From Salinigranum salinum (GTDB lineage: Archaea; Halobacteriota; Halobacteria; Halobacteriales; Haloferacaceae): 64,000 nucleotides of DNA. Location of the stretch: assembly GCF_009176545.1 (NCBI RefSeq), contig NZ_VTOJ01000002.1, positions 806,001-870,000 of the forward strand. Direction: 5' to 3'. This document shows, piece by piece, positions 38,740 to 47,166 of this stretch. The number at the start of each line of letters is the position of its first letter. Within the stretch, counting starts at the first letter, position 1. The notes below the pieces were generated by a model, which did no database searches, had not been told where the DNA came from, and saw only the letters and a list, made by a program, of their open reading frames with translations. The position numbers and the translations under genes are program-made.

Positions 38740-39093
38740 TCACTCGGTGTAGACGGCGATCGTCCGCGGGCCGAGGACGATCGTGCAGTCCTCGAACCGG
38801 AACGAGACCGACAGTTCGTCGCGCCGACCGATGGGACCGTTGAGGAGGTTCTCGAGTGCCTCCGGGTCGATCTGCGCCGACAGCGGTTCGAGGTCGAGCG
38901 GCTGTCGCCGGAGCGCCGTGGCCACCGCGTGGACGACCGCCATCGCGATCGGTTCGTCCTCGTCGAGGCGGCTGACGTGGACGGGCTCGTCGGTCGACCC
39001 CTCGTGCGCGAGCGGAGGTGGGTCGAGACGATCGCGATTCTGGCCGTGGTCGTGGTCGTGTGAGGTCATCTCTCGGTGTGCGGTGAACGACAT
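38740..39093 (-). CDS. HalOD1 output-domain protein (gene A)
   Basis: 117 residues, or 109 from an internal ATG at 39069. The core DEDEPIAMAVVHAVATALRR, then PLDLEPLSAQIDPEALENLL and LSVSFRFEDCTIVLGPRTIAVY matches the haloarchaeal HalOD1 domain. HalOD1 often ends signalling proteins but here stands alone. The N-terminus is His/Asp-rich (SHDHDHGQN). It lies downstream of a second HalOD1 gene and a DUF7344 gene on the same strand, a probable regulatory operon. Confidence 0.85.
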   Translation of the reverse strand: MSFTAHREMTSHDHDHGQNRDRLDPPPLAHEGSTDEPVHVSRLDEDEPIAMAVVHAVATALRRQPLDLEPLSAQIDPEALENLLNGPIGRRDELSVSFRFEDCTIVLGPRTIAVYTE

Positions 39094-39284
39094 CGCGGCA
39101 CGAAGACGGCCGCGCCAACCTCGCCGGTGTGTCGGTCGATACGCGTGTCGTCACACCCGGAGAATATCAACGTATCCCCTGACCACGTCGGTCGCTCCCG
39201 GCCGATCGGCCGCGTGATCGCTCGACGGCGGTGATCGATTCCCGTCGGTCGCCTGCGATGTGAGGAGACGCTCCCGGCGTCCCG

Positions 39285-39587
39285 TCAGTGGTCAGGTAGC
39301 GTGGTGTCAGCGTCACGCGCGACGTGGATCCGATGGCGGTCCGCATCGACGGTGCAGCCGGCGAAGCCGAACGAGACGGAGAGCGTCCGGGTGTCACCGG
39401 TCTGTCGGTCGACGAGCGCGTCGAGGGCGTCCGGGTCGACACGGAGATACAGCGGTTCGAGGTCGAGCGGAGAGCAGTCGAGGTGGGTCGCGACGGCGGA
39501 GACGATCGCGTGACTGCATGGGCTCGTCGTGTCGCGACTGTACTGGCGAGGTTCACCGTCGACCGCGTGACGGTCAGAGTCGGCCAT
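39285..39587 (-). CDS. HalOD1 output-domain protein (gene B)
   Basis: 100 residues, nearly the bare HalOD1 domain: SHAIVSAVATHLDCSPLDLE, PLYLRVDPDALDALVD, then LSVSFGFAGCTVDADRHRIH. It is homologous to gene A and lies between it and the DUF7344 gene, whose stop is only 12 bases upstream. The three genes probably arose partly by duplication and act together. Biochemical function of HalOD1 is not known. Confidence 0.85.
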   Translation of the reverse strand: MADSDRHAVDGEPRQYSRDTTSPCSHAIVSAVATHLDCSPLDLEPLYLRVDPDALDALVDRQTGDTRTLSVSFGFAGCTVDADRHRIHVARDADTTLPDH

Positions 39588-39599
39588 TGACGTGGACCG

Positions 39600-39947
39600 T
39601 CATCTGACCACCTCGTACAGCCGTTCCACCGGAAACGAGGACAGCCACTCATCACCCAGGTTCGGGTGTCGCCAGTCGCTGATCTCCCGCCGCCGCCAGT
39701 CGTACGTCAGGACGCCCGAGTCGGCCAGGCACGGGAGGTGCTCGTGGTGGAGTCGAACCATCACCTCGTCGACGGTCTGCCCGCTCGGCGTCGCCTCCCC
39801 GCCAGTGGACTCCCAGTCGACGATCGCCTGCGCGAGGCGTCGCGTCGTCAGCGGCGCCTCCTGCCCGTTGAGATGAGAGAGGACGAACCGTCTGTGGGGG
39901 TTCCGCAGGATGTCGAGGGCCGCCCATCGAACGTATTCGTCGTACAT
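39600..39947 (-). CDS. DUF7344-type winged helix protein
   Basis: 115 residues: WAALDILRNPHRRFVLSHLN starts the winged helix, TTRRLAQAIVDWES the recognition region, and VMVRLHHEHLPCLADSGVLT the wing. This is the DNA-binding layout of DUF7344, widespread in haloarchaea. It starts the apparent operon with the two HalOD1 genes. The start at 39947 (MYDEYVRW) fits the family. Confidence 0.85.
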   Translation of the reverse strand: MYDEYVRWAALDILRNPHRRFVLSHLNGQEAPLTTRRLAQAIVDWESTGGEATPSGQTVDEVMVRLHHEHLPCLADSGVLTYDWRRREISDWRHPNLGDEWLSSFPVERLYEVVR

Positions 39948-40124
39948 ATGTGCTCACTCGAAGAGACGTCCGGAGTCCTGCTAACCGATTACCCTGATAT
40001 AACAAGTAACTCTCGCGCGACGCAGAACCACTCCGTGCCCCCGGACTCGCGGATCCGCGGGCGTACCGTCGATACGGACGGTGTACCGAAGCCGTTCGTC
40101 CGGGAACCACCAGTGCCGTCCCCG

Positions 40125-40538
40125 CTAGTCGGACGCCCGCCCGTGAACGGAACGGGCGTCGGCGATGGCCGCGGCGAGGTCGTCGACGGGCGGTGCCGTG
40201 AGCCACCGGTCGCCGACGGTCGGATGCGACCAGTCCGTCACGACGCCGGCGGCGTCGTCGTACTGGAGCACCCCGGCGGCGGCCAGCCGGGGGAGGTGGG
40301 TGTGGTGGAGCTGGGAAGCAAGCGCGTCGACGACCGACGTCGGCATCGTTCGGTCCTCCTCGAGGGCAGTGGTTCCGGCGACGACGTCCGACGAGGTCGA
40401 GTCGTACGCGAACACCCCGAAGGCGAGGTCGGTGACGGTGACGGGTGGCGATTCGCCGTCGAGGAGCGCGAGCAGGATTCGACGGTACGGGTGGTCGATG
40501 ACTCCTCGTGCGACAGTGCTGGTGTCGTCGCCGTTCAT
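40125..40538 (-). CDS. DUF7344-type winged helix protein
   Basis: 137 residues from ATG at 40538. Matches include ARGVIDHPYRRILLALLDGE, VVDALASQLHHTHLPRLAAA and DWSHPTVGDRWLTAPPVDDL, parallel to the protein encoded at 39600 (RHPNLGDEWLSSFPVERL), so the two are paralogues. The longer open frame upstream is Arg/Pro-rich and antisense to the next gene. It is probably a DNA-binding regulator. Confidence 0.85.
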   Translation of the reverse strand: MNGDDTSTVARGVIDHPYRRILLALLDGESPPVTVTDLAFGVFAYDSTSSDVVAGTTALEEDRTMPTSVVDALASQLHHTHLPRLAAAGVLQYDDAAGVVTDWSHPTVGDRWLTAPPVDDLAAAIADARSVHGRASD

Positions 40539-40708
40539 CGGTTCGATCCGTAGGTCCGGGGCCGGGAGAGTAACTGATCGGCTTGTTATGTCCGGTCGTT
40601 CATATACCGTCTCGCGCGATCGACGGGCGGTGGCCGCGTGGAGCGTCGCGGGGGGTCGGTGCGACGGACGACGGAACCTCTTTGGACGCGGGGAACGGGC
40701 ATCCGTCA

Positions 40709-41557
40709 ATGATAGACGAGACCATCGCGCGGATCCGCGAGATGCGGACCCACAGCGAGTCCACGGTGGCGGTGGACGCGACGCTGGCGCTGGAGGAACT
40801 CCTCGACCGTGACTACGTCGGCGTCGAGGAGTTCGAGCGCGACCTCGAGCGGAACGCGGGTGCGCTCCGTCGGTCGAACCTCTCACACGCCCTGCTCCAC
40901 ACGGCGATGCAGGAGACCATCCGCGGCGTCGTCGGGCAGAACGAGACGCTCGACGAGGCGAAGAGCCGGCTCCGGGACACCATCGACCGGGTCGTCGACA
41001 CGATCGAGCGGTCGAAACACGAGGCGGCGGCCAACGCCGCCGATCGGTTCGAGGACGGCGAGACGATCATGACCCACGAGAACTCCACCACGGTGATGGA
41101 GTCGATCGAGTGGGCGCTCGACGACGGCAAGGAGTTCACCGTCTACGTCACGGAGACCAGACCGCGGTACATCGGCCGGTTGACCGTCCGCGAACTCGCC
41201 ACGTGGGACGGCGTCGAACCCCACCTCATCACGGACGGCGCAGCGGGCCACTACATGCGCGAGGTCGACCGAGTGCTCCTCGGGATGAACTGTCTCGTCG
41301 ACGAGACCTACTACAACCGCATCGGCACCTTCCCGCTCTGTGCGGTCGCCTCGGTGCTCGACTGCCCCGTGACCGTCGTCGCCGCGAGTCGGAAGATCGT
41401 CGACGAAGGGTTCGTCTTCGAGAACGACATGCGCTCGCCGACCGAAGTACTCTCCGAACCGGCCGAAGGGTTCGTCGTCGAGAACCCCGCGTACGACGCC
41501 ACGCCGCTCGAACTCGTCGACACCATCGTCACCGAGTCGGGCTTCCTCTCGTTCTGA
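40709..41557 (+). CDS. eIF2B-like / ribose-1,5-bisphosphate isomerase-like protein
   Basis: This 282-residue protein belongs to the eIF2B alpha/beta/delta-related family: IMTHENSTTVMESIEWALDD, VTETRPRYIGRLTVRELA, MREVDRVLLGMNCLVDETYY, NRIGTFPLCAVASVLDCPVT and a DEGFVFEND-ending C-terminal part. In archaea related proteins isomerise ribose-1,5-bisphosphate to ribulose-1,5-bisphosphate in AMP salvage; others are sugar-phosphate isomerases. I cannot separate these from sequence alone. The start ATG at 40709 is divergent from the DUF7344 gene. Confidence 0.82.
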   Translation: MIDETIARIREMRTHSESTVAVDATLALEELLDRDYVGVEEFERDLERNAGALRRSNLSHALLHTAMQETIRGVVGQNETLDEAKSRLRDTIDRVVDTIERSKHEAAANAADRFEDGETIMTHENSTTVMESIEWALDDGKEFTVYVTETRPRYIGRLTVRELATWDGVEPHLITDGAAGHYMREVDRVLLGMNCLVDETYYNRIGTFPLCAVASVLDCPVTVVAASRKIVDEGFVFENDMRSPTEVLSEPAEGFVVENPAYDATPLELVDTIVTESGFLSF

Positions 41558-41703
41558 GCGGCCCAGATGAGGTCGAGAGAAGACGGACTATTTCAGACAT
41601 CATTCTTTTGGAACTGACTATAACACCCGAATAACAAATTGATTGAGGTGTGTGAACGAACTCGGGTACAGAATGTCTCGCCGCCGGACAAAATGTACAT
41701 ATT

Positions 41704-41712
41704 TTTATATTT
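41704..41712 (+). promoter_or_regulatory. TATA box of the three-gene island operon
   Basis: tttatattt at 41704, inside an AT-rich block (41690-41720), lies about 27 bases before ATG 41735. One promoter is enough for the whole operon because the genes overlap. Confidence 0.6.
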
Positions 41713-41734
41713 CTCTCTATCGTATTAGTGCTCG

Positions 41735-42772
41735 ATGCAGATACGTGAAGTATTGAGTTCCGTGCTGCCGAGCGAGACCGATGTGATCCACTTGGCAGTC
41801 TCGGACGAGACGATCGGGTCAGTCGGGGTCGATCGGATAGCAGATGGTCGGACATCGGTCCACTGGGTCACCGAGATGACATGGGACCAGTTCTTCGACG
41901 CGGCGGATTCGGACGATCGAATCACGGACGAGGCGTCCGTGCGGGTGTACGATGTCGACTCGACTGCGGAACCACGCCCCCTACAGTTCGCACAGCTTCG
42001 AGAGGAGTGGGACGAGATCGACGTTGAGTTCGTTCTCGTTGGAGCCGAAAACTACGACATCACCTGGGAGATGGATCCATATGGACTCGGTCAGAACGAA
42101 GTCGCGATCGCGTATAGTAACTCGATTACCGATGAGTTCGAGCATGTCGTGCAGATAATCGAGCGGGAATCGTGGACCGAACTGTCCTCGATGCTCCGTT
42201 CGAAACAGTACTACTCGCATCCGCTGTCGATCTACCTCAATCCGGACTTTACTGACGAGTCGTTCGGCGGATTCATCCTCGACCTCCTCACACTCCCATG
42301 GGAGAAGTTCACAGAGGTCAGGAAGGGCATGAAGCGGAGTGACATTGCGACCCTGATGAAGACCGTCACGAACGCATCCATGTTGCCGGCCATTGAGACG
42401 TACGAGAGCGACGAGGAAGGTATCGAACACCTCCAGAACGACGCGCTCTCGATGCTGAAAGAAGCATACGAGACGGGGACTGTGGTGACGGGTCAGCACG
42501 GGACTAGGAGGGCTTTGGAGCGAGGGACAGCGAGGCTCGTGTTCTTGGCGAAGACCGGGAACTCGGTGGTACGACTCGCGGAGTTGGCTGACGAAGCGGG
42601 AGTCCCGATGATCCTAATAAACAACAAGAGGGAGATCGGGGGAGCCCTTGACCGAAGCAAAGGGTTGTCCGCGGCTACCATCACTGACCCGGGAATCGCG
42701 AGCGAAAAGATGGAGCTGGTCATCATTTCCCTGAGCAAAACGGCCGGCGTCATGGAGGAACGTCCACTATGA
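41735..42772 (+). CDS. Unknown protein with C-terminal L7Ae-like RNA-binding domain
   Basis: 345 residues. The first 235 match no family I know: mixed alpha/beta, acidic, with IHLAVSDETIGSVGVDRIAD near the start and SIYLNPDFTDESFGGFILDL in the middle. Residues about 237-320 read as an L7Ae/L30e/Pelota-like fold: ALSMLKEAYETGTVVTGQHG, TRRALERGTARLVFLAK, EAGVPMILINNKREIGGAL. That fold usually binds kink-turn RNA, or forms domain 3 of eRF1-type factors. Codon use is less GC-biased than in flanking genes. Its stop overlaps the next start (ATGA). Confidence 0.75.
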   Translation: MQIREVLSSVLPSETDVIHLAVSDETIGSVGVDRIADGRTSVHWVTEMTWDQFFDAADSDDRITDEASVRVYDVDSTAEPRPLQFAQLREEWDEIDVEFVLVGAENYDITWEMDPYGLGQNEVAIAYSNSITDEFEHVVQIIERESWTELSSMLRSKQYYSHPLSIYLNPDFTDESFGGFILDLLTLPWEKFTEVRKGMKRSDIATLMKTVTNASMLPAIETYESDEEGIEHLQNDALSMLKEAYETGTVVTGQHGTRRALERGTARLVFLAKTGNSVVRLAELADEAGVPMILINNKREIGGALDRSKGLSAATITDPGIASEKMELVIISLSKTAGVMEERPL

Positions 42773-43209
42773 GACAGAGGACCGTAGAATCGACATCGAA
42801 GTGCAAGAAAAAAATCTCCGGTGGGAAGTCCAGACTCGGGGTCCGGGCAGAGATCAACGTGGATCACTGTGAGGCCTGGTACAATTCGGCGCTGAAACAC
42901 GACGTGACGATCGAGAACCGCAGAGTGTTTCCGATGATGATTCGGCTCAATTTGAGCAGCGCGAACGGATGTTTCAAATACGAAGACGCAGACGATGCTA
43001 CGCTGACTCACGAGTTCTCGCTGGACCGAGGTACCGAGCGCAGTCCGTACCGATTCTCGAAGGGCTACGGCTTGCAACCCAATAAACGGCAGAAGACGAT
43101 GAACCTCGAGAACTTCGTGACGGAGGTGCAGTACAAAGAAGTCCTTCAAATGAACGAGTTCCGGTCAGGCCCACGTCTGCATTTAGAGGTCGACATCATT
43201 GACGATTGA
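42769..43209 (+). CDS. Unknown small protein of the island operon
   Basis: 146 residues, basic N-terminus (SKCKKKISGGKSRLGVRAE), then predicted beta strands with INVDHCEAWYNSALKHDVTI, VFPMMIRLNLSSANGCFKYE and a final LHLEVDIIDD. There is no membrane helix and no recognised motif; a beta-sandwich is possible. It overlaps the L7Ae-like gene by 4 bases and the membrane gene by 11, so it is co-translated with both. The codon use is AT-shifted like its neighbours. Confidence 0.7.
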   Translation: MRQRTVESTSKCKKKISGGKSRLGVRAEINVDHCEAWYNSALKHDVTIENRRVFPMMIRLNLSSANGCFKYEDADDATLTHEFSLDRGTERSPYRFSKGYGLQPNKRQKTMNLENFVTEVQYKEVLQMNEFRSGPRLHLEVDIIDD

Positions 43210-43837
43210 CGTACCCGCGCTGGTGATCCAACTGGCACCGTTCGTCTCGGCGATTATCGTCGAGGTATTCGTCAAGAGTATCCGAACCGCGTCGTTCTCG
43301 TTCGAGGACGCGACCGAGAATTTTAAATTCTACGTACAGAGCGGCGTTGGTGGTGCTGGGACGTACGACGAAGTCGACGAAACCACGAAGGCGTACATCG
43401 ATCAAAGAGTCGACCGAACGCTTCGTAAGACAAACGCGCAGGCGGCAATAACCAGCCATTTCGATTTGACGATAATCGCAGTCATCCTCATCTACTTCGG
43501 TCGGGTCGCCCAGAGAGACGGGTTAACCCCCTGGAGCGCGGTGTTTGGGGTATTCGTGGTCTTACTGTTGTTCTGGATGAAGGATCGTTTCAACGCCAAG
43601 ATCCAGTCGTGGGACGAAGAGGAGTACGAGGAGCGTGAGGTCGTCCAGGGCCTGAAACGGCGACTGGGGTGGGTGGAACGACACGAAGCAGACGGGAACA
43701 AAGAGCTATCTGACGGAGGTGAAGGGGACGAAGCACCGGACGGTGGGTTCAGAATCGAGTACGGGCAGGGCGGCGTGATTGTTGCCCACAGTATCGCGAT
43801 TCTCTCGCTATTGGTGCTGAACGTGTTTCTGCTCTAA
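43199..43837 (+). CDS. Membrane protein of the island operon
   Basis: 212 residues from TTG at 43199; a GTG at 43223 is an alternative. It has four predicted membrane segments (about 6-24, 86-101, 112-127, 193-212). A charged loop (26-85) contains YIDQRVDRTLRKTNAQAAIT, and an acidic, coiled-coil-like cytosolic stretch (130-190) contains WDEEEYEEREVVQGLKRRLG. No family is recognised. The third gene of the overlapping operon; it may anchor the first two proteins at the membrane. Confidence 0.7.
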   Translation: MTIDVPALVIQLAPFVSAIIVEVFVKSIRTASFSFEDATENFKFYVQSGVGGAGTYDEVDETTKAYIDQRVDRTLRKTNAQAAITSHFDLTIIAVILIYFGRVAQRDGLTPWSAVFGVFVVLLLFWMKDRFNAKIQSWDEEEYEEREVVQGLKRRLGWVERHEADGNKELSDGGEGDEAPDGGFRIEYGQGGVIVAHSIAILSLLVLNVFLL

Positions 43838-43885
43838 GACCCATGCGGTTCAGTCCCCGGTGTAGGACGACCGGCGAGGTTCAGT

Positions 43886-44392
43886 TCACCCCTCGTCGAC
43901 GTCGTGAAACGTCACCTCCCGGCTCTCGGTGTCGAAGACGGCGACGGTGTTGTGTTCTGCGGGCACCGTCGGGAAGTGTGCACCGGGGTTGACCACGACG
44001 CAGCCGTCGACGTCGTGGTGGTCGCGCTCGTGGTGGTGGCCGTAACAGACGAGGTCGTACTCGCCCGAGGACGCGAGTTCCTCGACCCGGTCCGTCGACT
44101 CGCCGTGCAGGACCGCGATGCGCACGCCGTCGAGCGTGAGCTCTGCGAGTCGCCCGTGGAGTTCGCTGCTGTTTCCGAGCGCGCGGAAGCCGGCTTCGAG
44201 CCCGTCGAGTTCGCCGTCGTTGTTGCCGAGGACGCCGTGGACCTCGAACCCCTCGAAAAAGGGGAGCACCGGCGGCGCGATGAAGTCGCCGCAGTGGATC
44301 AGCGTGTCGACTCCCTCGCGCTCGAAGACGGCGACGGCACGCTCGATCGCCACGACGTTGTCGTGCGTGTCGGAGATGACGCCAACCTGCAT
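43886..44392 (-). CDS. Metallophosphoesterase, YfcE/MJ0936 type
   Basis: 168 residues from ATG at 44392. All five metallophosphatase motifs are present: SDTHDN, CGDFIAP, GNNDGE, LHGES and YGHHHERDHH, then VVNPGAHFPTVP. Family members are Mn2+ or Ni2+-dependent phosphodiesterases of about 165-180 residues that act on small artificial substrates; the natural substrate is unknown. It lies 60 bases downstream of the UspA gene on the same strand. Confidence 0.92.
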   Translation of the reverse strand: MQVGVISDTHDNVVAIERAVAVFEREGVDTLIHCGDFIAPPVLPFFEGFEVHGVLGNNDGELDGLEAGFRALGNSSELHGRLAELTLDGVRIAVLHGESTDRVEELASSGEYDLVCYGHHHERDHHDVDGCVVVNPGAHFPTVPAEHNTVAVFDTESREVTFHDVDEG

Positions 44393-44452
44393 ACCGACGC
44401 TTTCGAGCCGCGCCGGTAAAGTCGTGCTCCCCGGACCGCTCACGTCGCGTCG

Positions 44453-44851
44453 TCAGCCCGACTGCTCGCTGCAGACGAGCACCGGTCGCTCGGTGCCGAG
44501 GATGACCGTCTGGGTGACGCTCCCGAAGATCACCTTGCCGGTCGGGCTTCGCTTGCGGGCCGCGAGGACGATCATGTCCGCGTCCAGGTCGTCGGCCGTC
44601 TCGAGGATGGCCTCGGCCGGGTCGCCGCTGGACTCCGCGAGCTCCACGTCGACCCCGCCCTCCTCGAGTCGCTCTCGCGCGCGCCGGACCGCCGACACCT
44701 GTGTCACGGACGCGCCGGAGGGGTTGTTCGTGAAGTCGTGCAGGATGGTGACGTGGACGTCGCTCGGGTCTCGCGGAAGCCCGAGAACCGCGTCGGCTTC
44801 GCCTCGGGCGCGCGCTTCGCTCGTGTCGACCGCCATCACGATCTGGTACAT
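44453..44851 (-). CDS. Universal stress protein UspA family
   Basis: 132 residues from ATG at 44851. The fold is visible as MYQIVMAVDTSEARARGEAD at the start, VDVELAESSGDPAEAILETA in the middle, and ADMIVLAARKRSPTGKVIFG with SVTQTVILGTERPVLVC at the end. The ATP-binding GxxG(x9)G(S/T) motif is altered (ARKRSPTGKVIFGS), so ATP binding is uncertain. Compare the truncated UspA relic at 10256. Confidence 0.9.
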   Translation of the reverse strand: MYQIVMAVDTSEARARGEADAVLGLPRDPSDVHVTILHDFTNNPSGASVTQVSAVRRARERLEEGGVDVELAESSGDPAEAILETADDLDADMIVLAARKRSPTGKVIFGSVTQTVILGTERPVLVCSEQSG

Positions 44852-45034
44852 ACCGGATAGACGGTGGCGGGGTACGTATGAGTGGGGGGTCGTCACCACC
44901 TCGTGGGAGGCGTCGAGATGTCGCCACGGAACGTCCGCCCGTCCCGTGTTTCACGACACGTTATACAACTCGATTCCGGAATACGAACCTGTTACGAGGG
45001 TGGTAACTAACCCCGTCGCGGCCGAGTGGGGAGT

Positions 45035-45253
45035 ATGAGAGCGAAGACGGGCGACGTGCCCGACGGAGAACCGGGGACGCTCGCCGAACGGGAGCTCGCC
45101 ACGGCGTGGTACGCCGCGGAAGTGCCGGGGATCGTGGCCGGTCTGGAGGCGTCGGCCGCCATCTCGGGGACGACGGCCGCGACCGCCCGACAGTTGATCG
45201 ACGCGGGCGCCTGTAACCGGGCGCTCCGAGTGGTACTGGACGAGGCGTTCTGA
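45035..45253 (+). CDS. Small protein, unknown function
   Basis: 72 residues from ATG at 45035; a GTG at 45026 would add three. Acidic with two predicted helices: GTLAERELATAWYAAEVPGI and TTAATARQLIDAGACNRALR. No membrane segment, one Cys. Composition (few Arg/Pro, regular amphipathic helices) points to a real gene. An AT-rich element (acacgttatacaactc at 44957-44972) lies upstream. Family not recognised. Confidence 0.6.
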   Translation: MRAKTGDVPDGEPGTLAERELATAWYAAEVPGIVAGLEASAAISGTTAATARQLIDAGACNRALRVVLDEAF

Positions 45254-45414
45254 GCCACGACCACCCCGTCGCGGCGGCGACGGAGCGGTTCTTTTCGCGG
45301 CGTTCGATGTAGTGGGATCGACCAGCCCCCACGACCGTTGGCGACGGCTGATCTCCCTCAGATGAGGCAGTACCGTAATTTTTTTGGTATTTCTATATTA
45401 GATCACATTAGTTA

Positions 45415-45531
45415 ATTGATATCGATACTGAGTCTCACGTCGAGAATCACTATTTAAGTACTATTATATGTCTTTTTTATATAGTAGGGAGCCTTCCGGG
45501 AGGAATCCAGCCGTCAGTTATCGATATCAAT
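45415..45531. repeat. 13-bp inverted repeat, arms 91 bases apart
   Basis: attgatatcgata at 45415-45427 is the exact reverse complement of tatcgatatcaat at 45519-45531. The right arm is part of a 15-mer that recurs before the Tat protein gene at 50555. A regulator site is more likely than an RNA hairpin at this distance. Confidence 0.6.
45515..45529. promoter_or_regulatory. 15-mer shared with 50439-50453, possible operator
   Basis: cagttatcgatatca occurs here and at 50439-50453, each upstream of a Tat-exported surface protein gene (62 and 102 bases from the start codons). The embedded TATCGATA is palindromic. No other exact copy was noticed. Confidence 0.45.
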
Positions 45532-45590
45532 ATCTGTATTTTGTCGATCACAGATATATACTCGGTCAAATTAGCCGTAAAGCAGACACA

Positions 45591-47039
45591 ATGACGGCTG
45601 GCAACGGAGGCGACTCCGACGTGCAGACGACTCGACGAACGCTCCTGAAACTATCCGGGCTCGGGCTCGCATCGCTCGCGGGATGTACGGGAGCAGTCCC
45701 CACCTCGCCCGACGCGATCCCGTTCGGGTACGGCGGCGTTCCGGCGACGCACTCGGTAACCACGGTCGACGGGGAGTTCCGTGCGAAGAAGACGAGCGGG
45801 TCACAGGCCCCGCGCGGCCGGCGCATCCCGGGCCGTATTCAGGTCGAAGAGTACGACAACGGTGGCGAGGGCGTCGCCTACCACGACACGACGAGCGGCA
45901 ACGAGGGTGGCGTCTACCGCGACGACGACGTCGACATCCGCGAGACGACCGATCGCGACGGCGGATACGAGATCGGCTGGGTCAAGGACGGCGAGTGGCT
46001 CGAGTACACCGTCAACGCCAAAGCCGGCGTCTACGACGTGCACGTCCGCGTGGCGTCGTGGCGCGACGGGAACAAGGTCCGCGTGAAATTCGACGGGGAG
46101 ACGCTCGGAGAGGTGACCCTCCCGAACACCACCGGCAAGGACGAGTGGGCAACCGTGAGCATCCGCGACGTCACCGTTCCGAAGGGGAAAGCCACGGTCC
46201 GTCTCGAGGCGATCGGTCGGGAGTTCTCGCTGAACTGGATCGAGTTCGAGTTCGACACGGCCGAAACGCCCACGCCTACCCCCACGCCAACGCCAACACC
46301 TACCCCGACTCCTACCCCCACGGCGACGCCCACGCCCACACCTACCCCGACTCCTACTCCCACGGCGACGCCTACGCCCACACCGACTCCTACCCCCACG
46401 CCAACGCCCACACCTACCCCCACGGCGACGCCCACGCCCACCCCCACGGCGACGCCCACGCCCACACCGACTCCTACCCCCACGCCAACGCCCACGCCCG
46501 AGGCACAGTCGCCCTACGGTGGCACCGCGTGGAACGCGACGCAGCGCGTCGAGGCCGAGAACTACGACGTCGGCGGCGAGGGCGTCGCCTACTACGACGC
46601 CGACGAGACGAACCACGGCGGCGCCTACCGCGATGACGGCGTCGACCTCCAGTCGACGGACGACGACGGCGGCGGCTACAACGTCGGCTGGACCCGTGAC
46701 GGCGAGTGGCTCGAGTACACGGTCGACATCGACGCCGCAACGTACGACTTCAGGGCACGGCTCTCGTCGCCCTACGGCACGGGGAAACTCCACGTCTACC
46801 TCGACGAGACCAAACTCGGCAGTCTCACCGTTCCCGACACGGGTGACTGGCAGGCGTTTCAGACCGTAACGCTGACGGACGTCGCGGTGTCGTCCAGCGG
46901 CGAGCAGGTCCTCCGGCTCGAGGTCGAGCGCGGGAGCTTCAACGTCAACTGGGTCCAGTTCGTCAACGAGGAGGAGATCGTCCTCGACGAGTACGAGTAC
47001 GGCGAACACACCTACGGCGAGCACGGCTTCGGCGAGTAA
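45591..47039 (+). CDS. Tat lipoprotein with two CBM6-like carbohydrate-binding domains
   Basis: 482 residues from ATG at 45591. It has Tat motif [11 protein letters not shown], lipobox LAGC with Cys32, a first CBM6-like domain (about 80-222; [40 protein letters not shown]), a 78-residue Thr-Pro linker, and a second CBM6-like domain (about 305-465; [40 protein letters not shown]). The C-terminus [16 protein letters not shown] is unusual. It binds polysaccharide at the cell surface; no catalytic domain is present, so it may be a scaffold or adhesin. Confidence 0.88.
   Translation: MTAGNGGDSDVQTTRRTLLKLSGLGLASLAGCTGAVPTSPDAIPFGYGGVPATHSVTTVDGEFRAKKTSGSQAPRGRRIPGRIQVEEYDNGGEGVAYHDTTSGNEGGVYRDDDVDIRETTDRDGGYEIGWVKDGEWLEYTVNAKAGVYDVHVRVASWRDGNKVRVKFDGETLGEVTLPNTTGKDEWATVSIRDVTVPKGKATVRLEAIGREFSLNWIEFEFDTAETPTPTPTPTPTPTPTPTPTATPTPTPTPTPTPTATPTPTPTPTPTPTPTPTPTATPTPTPTATPTPTPTPTPTPTPTPEAQSPYGGTAWNATQRVEAENYDVGGEGVAYYDADETNHGGAYRDDGVDLQSTDDDGGGYNVGWTRDGEWLEYTVDIDAATYDFRARLSSPYGTGKLHVYLDETKLGSLTVPDTGDWQAFQTVTLTDVAVSSSGEQVLRLEVERGSFNVNWVQFVNEEEIVLDEYEYGEHTYGEHGFGE
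46266..46499 (+). repeat. Thr-Pro linker repeat, 78 codons
   Basis: The in-frame DNA is a run of (Thr-Pro)n with occasional Ala-Thr, formed from acgcc/cacgcc/tacccc units. Such linkers keep surface domains apart and are likely glycosylated. The repeat is prone to length change. Confidence 0.9.
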
Positions 47040-47166
47040 CGAAGCCGAGACAGCCGATCTCTGTCTCCACGGTGGATCGCCCATCGACGGCCACACCGGG
47101 TCGCAGGTCGCTGGTTCGACTGTCGGCATCCACACACTGATTACCGTCCCGTGTCGTCTCCCGCCC

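Larger units (their letters stand above)
45254..45590. other. AT-rich regulatory region before the CBM6 lipoprotein gene
   Basis: About 340 bases. From 45370 on it is very AT-rich with several TATA-like stretches; cagatatata at 45551 lies about 33 bases before ATG 45591. It holds a 13-bp inverted repeat (45415-45427 with 45519-45531). No gene is supported here, although the CBM6 frame is open back to 45468. Confidence 0.6.

Noticed and set aside
46266..46499. Repeat region as a mobile element or satellite
   Set aside because: It is in frame and encodes a Thr-Pro linker, so it is part of the surface protein gene.
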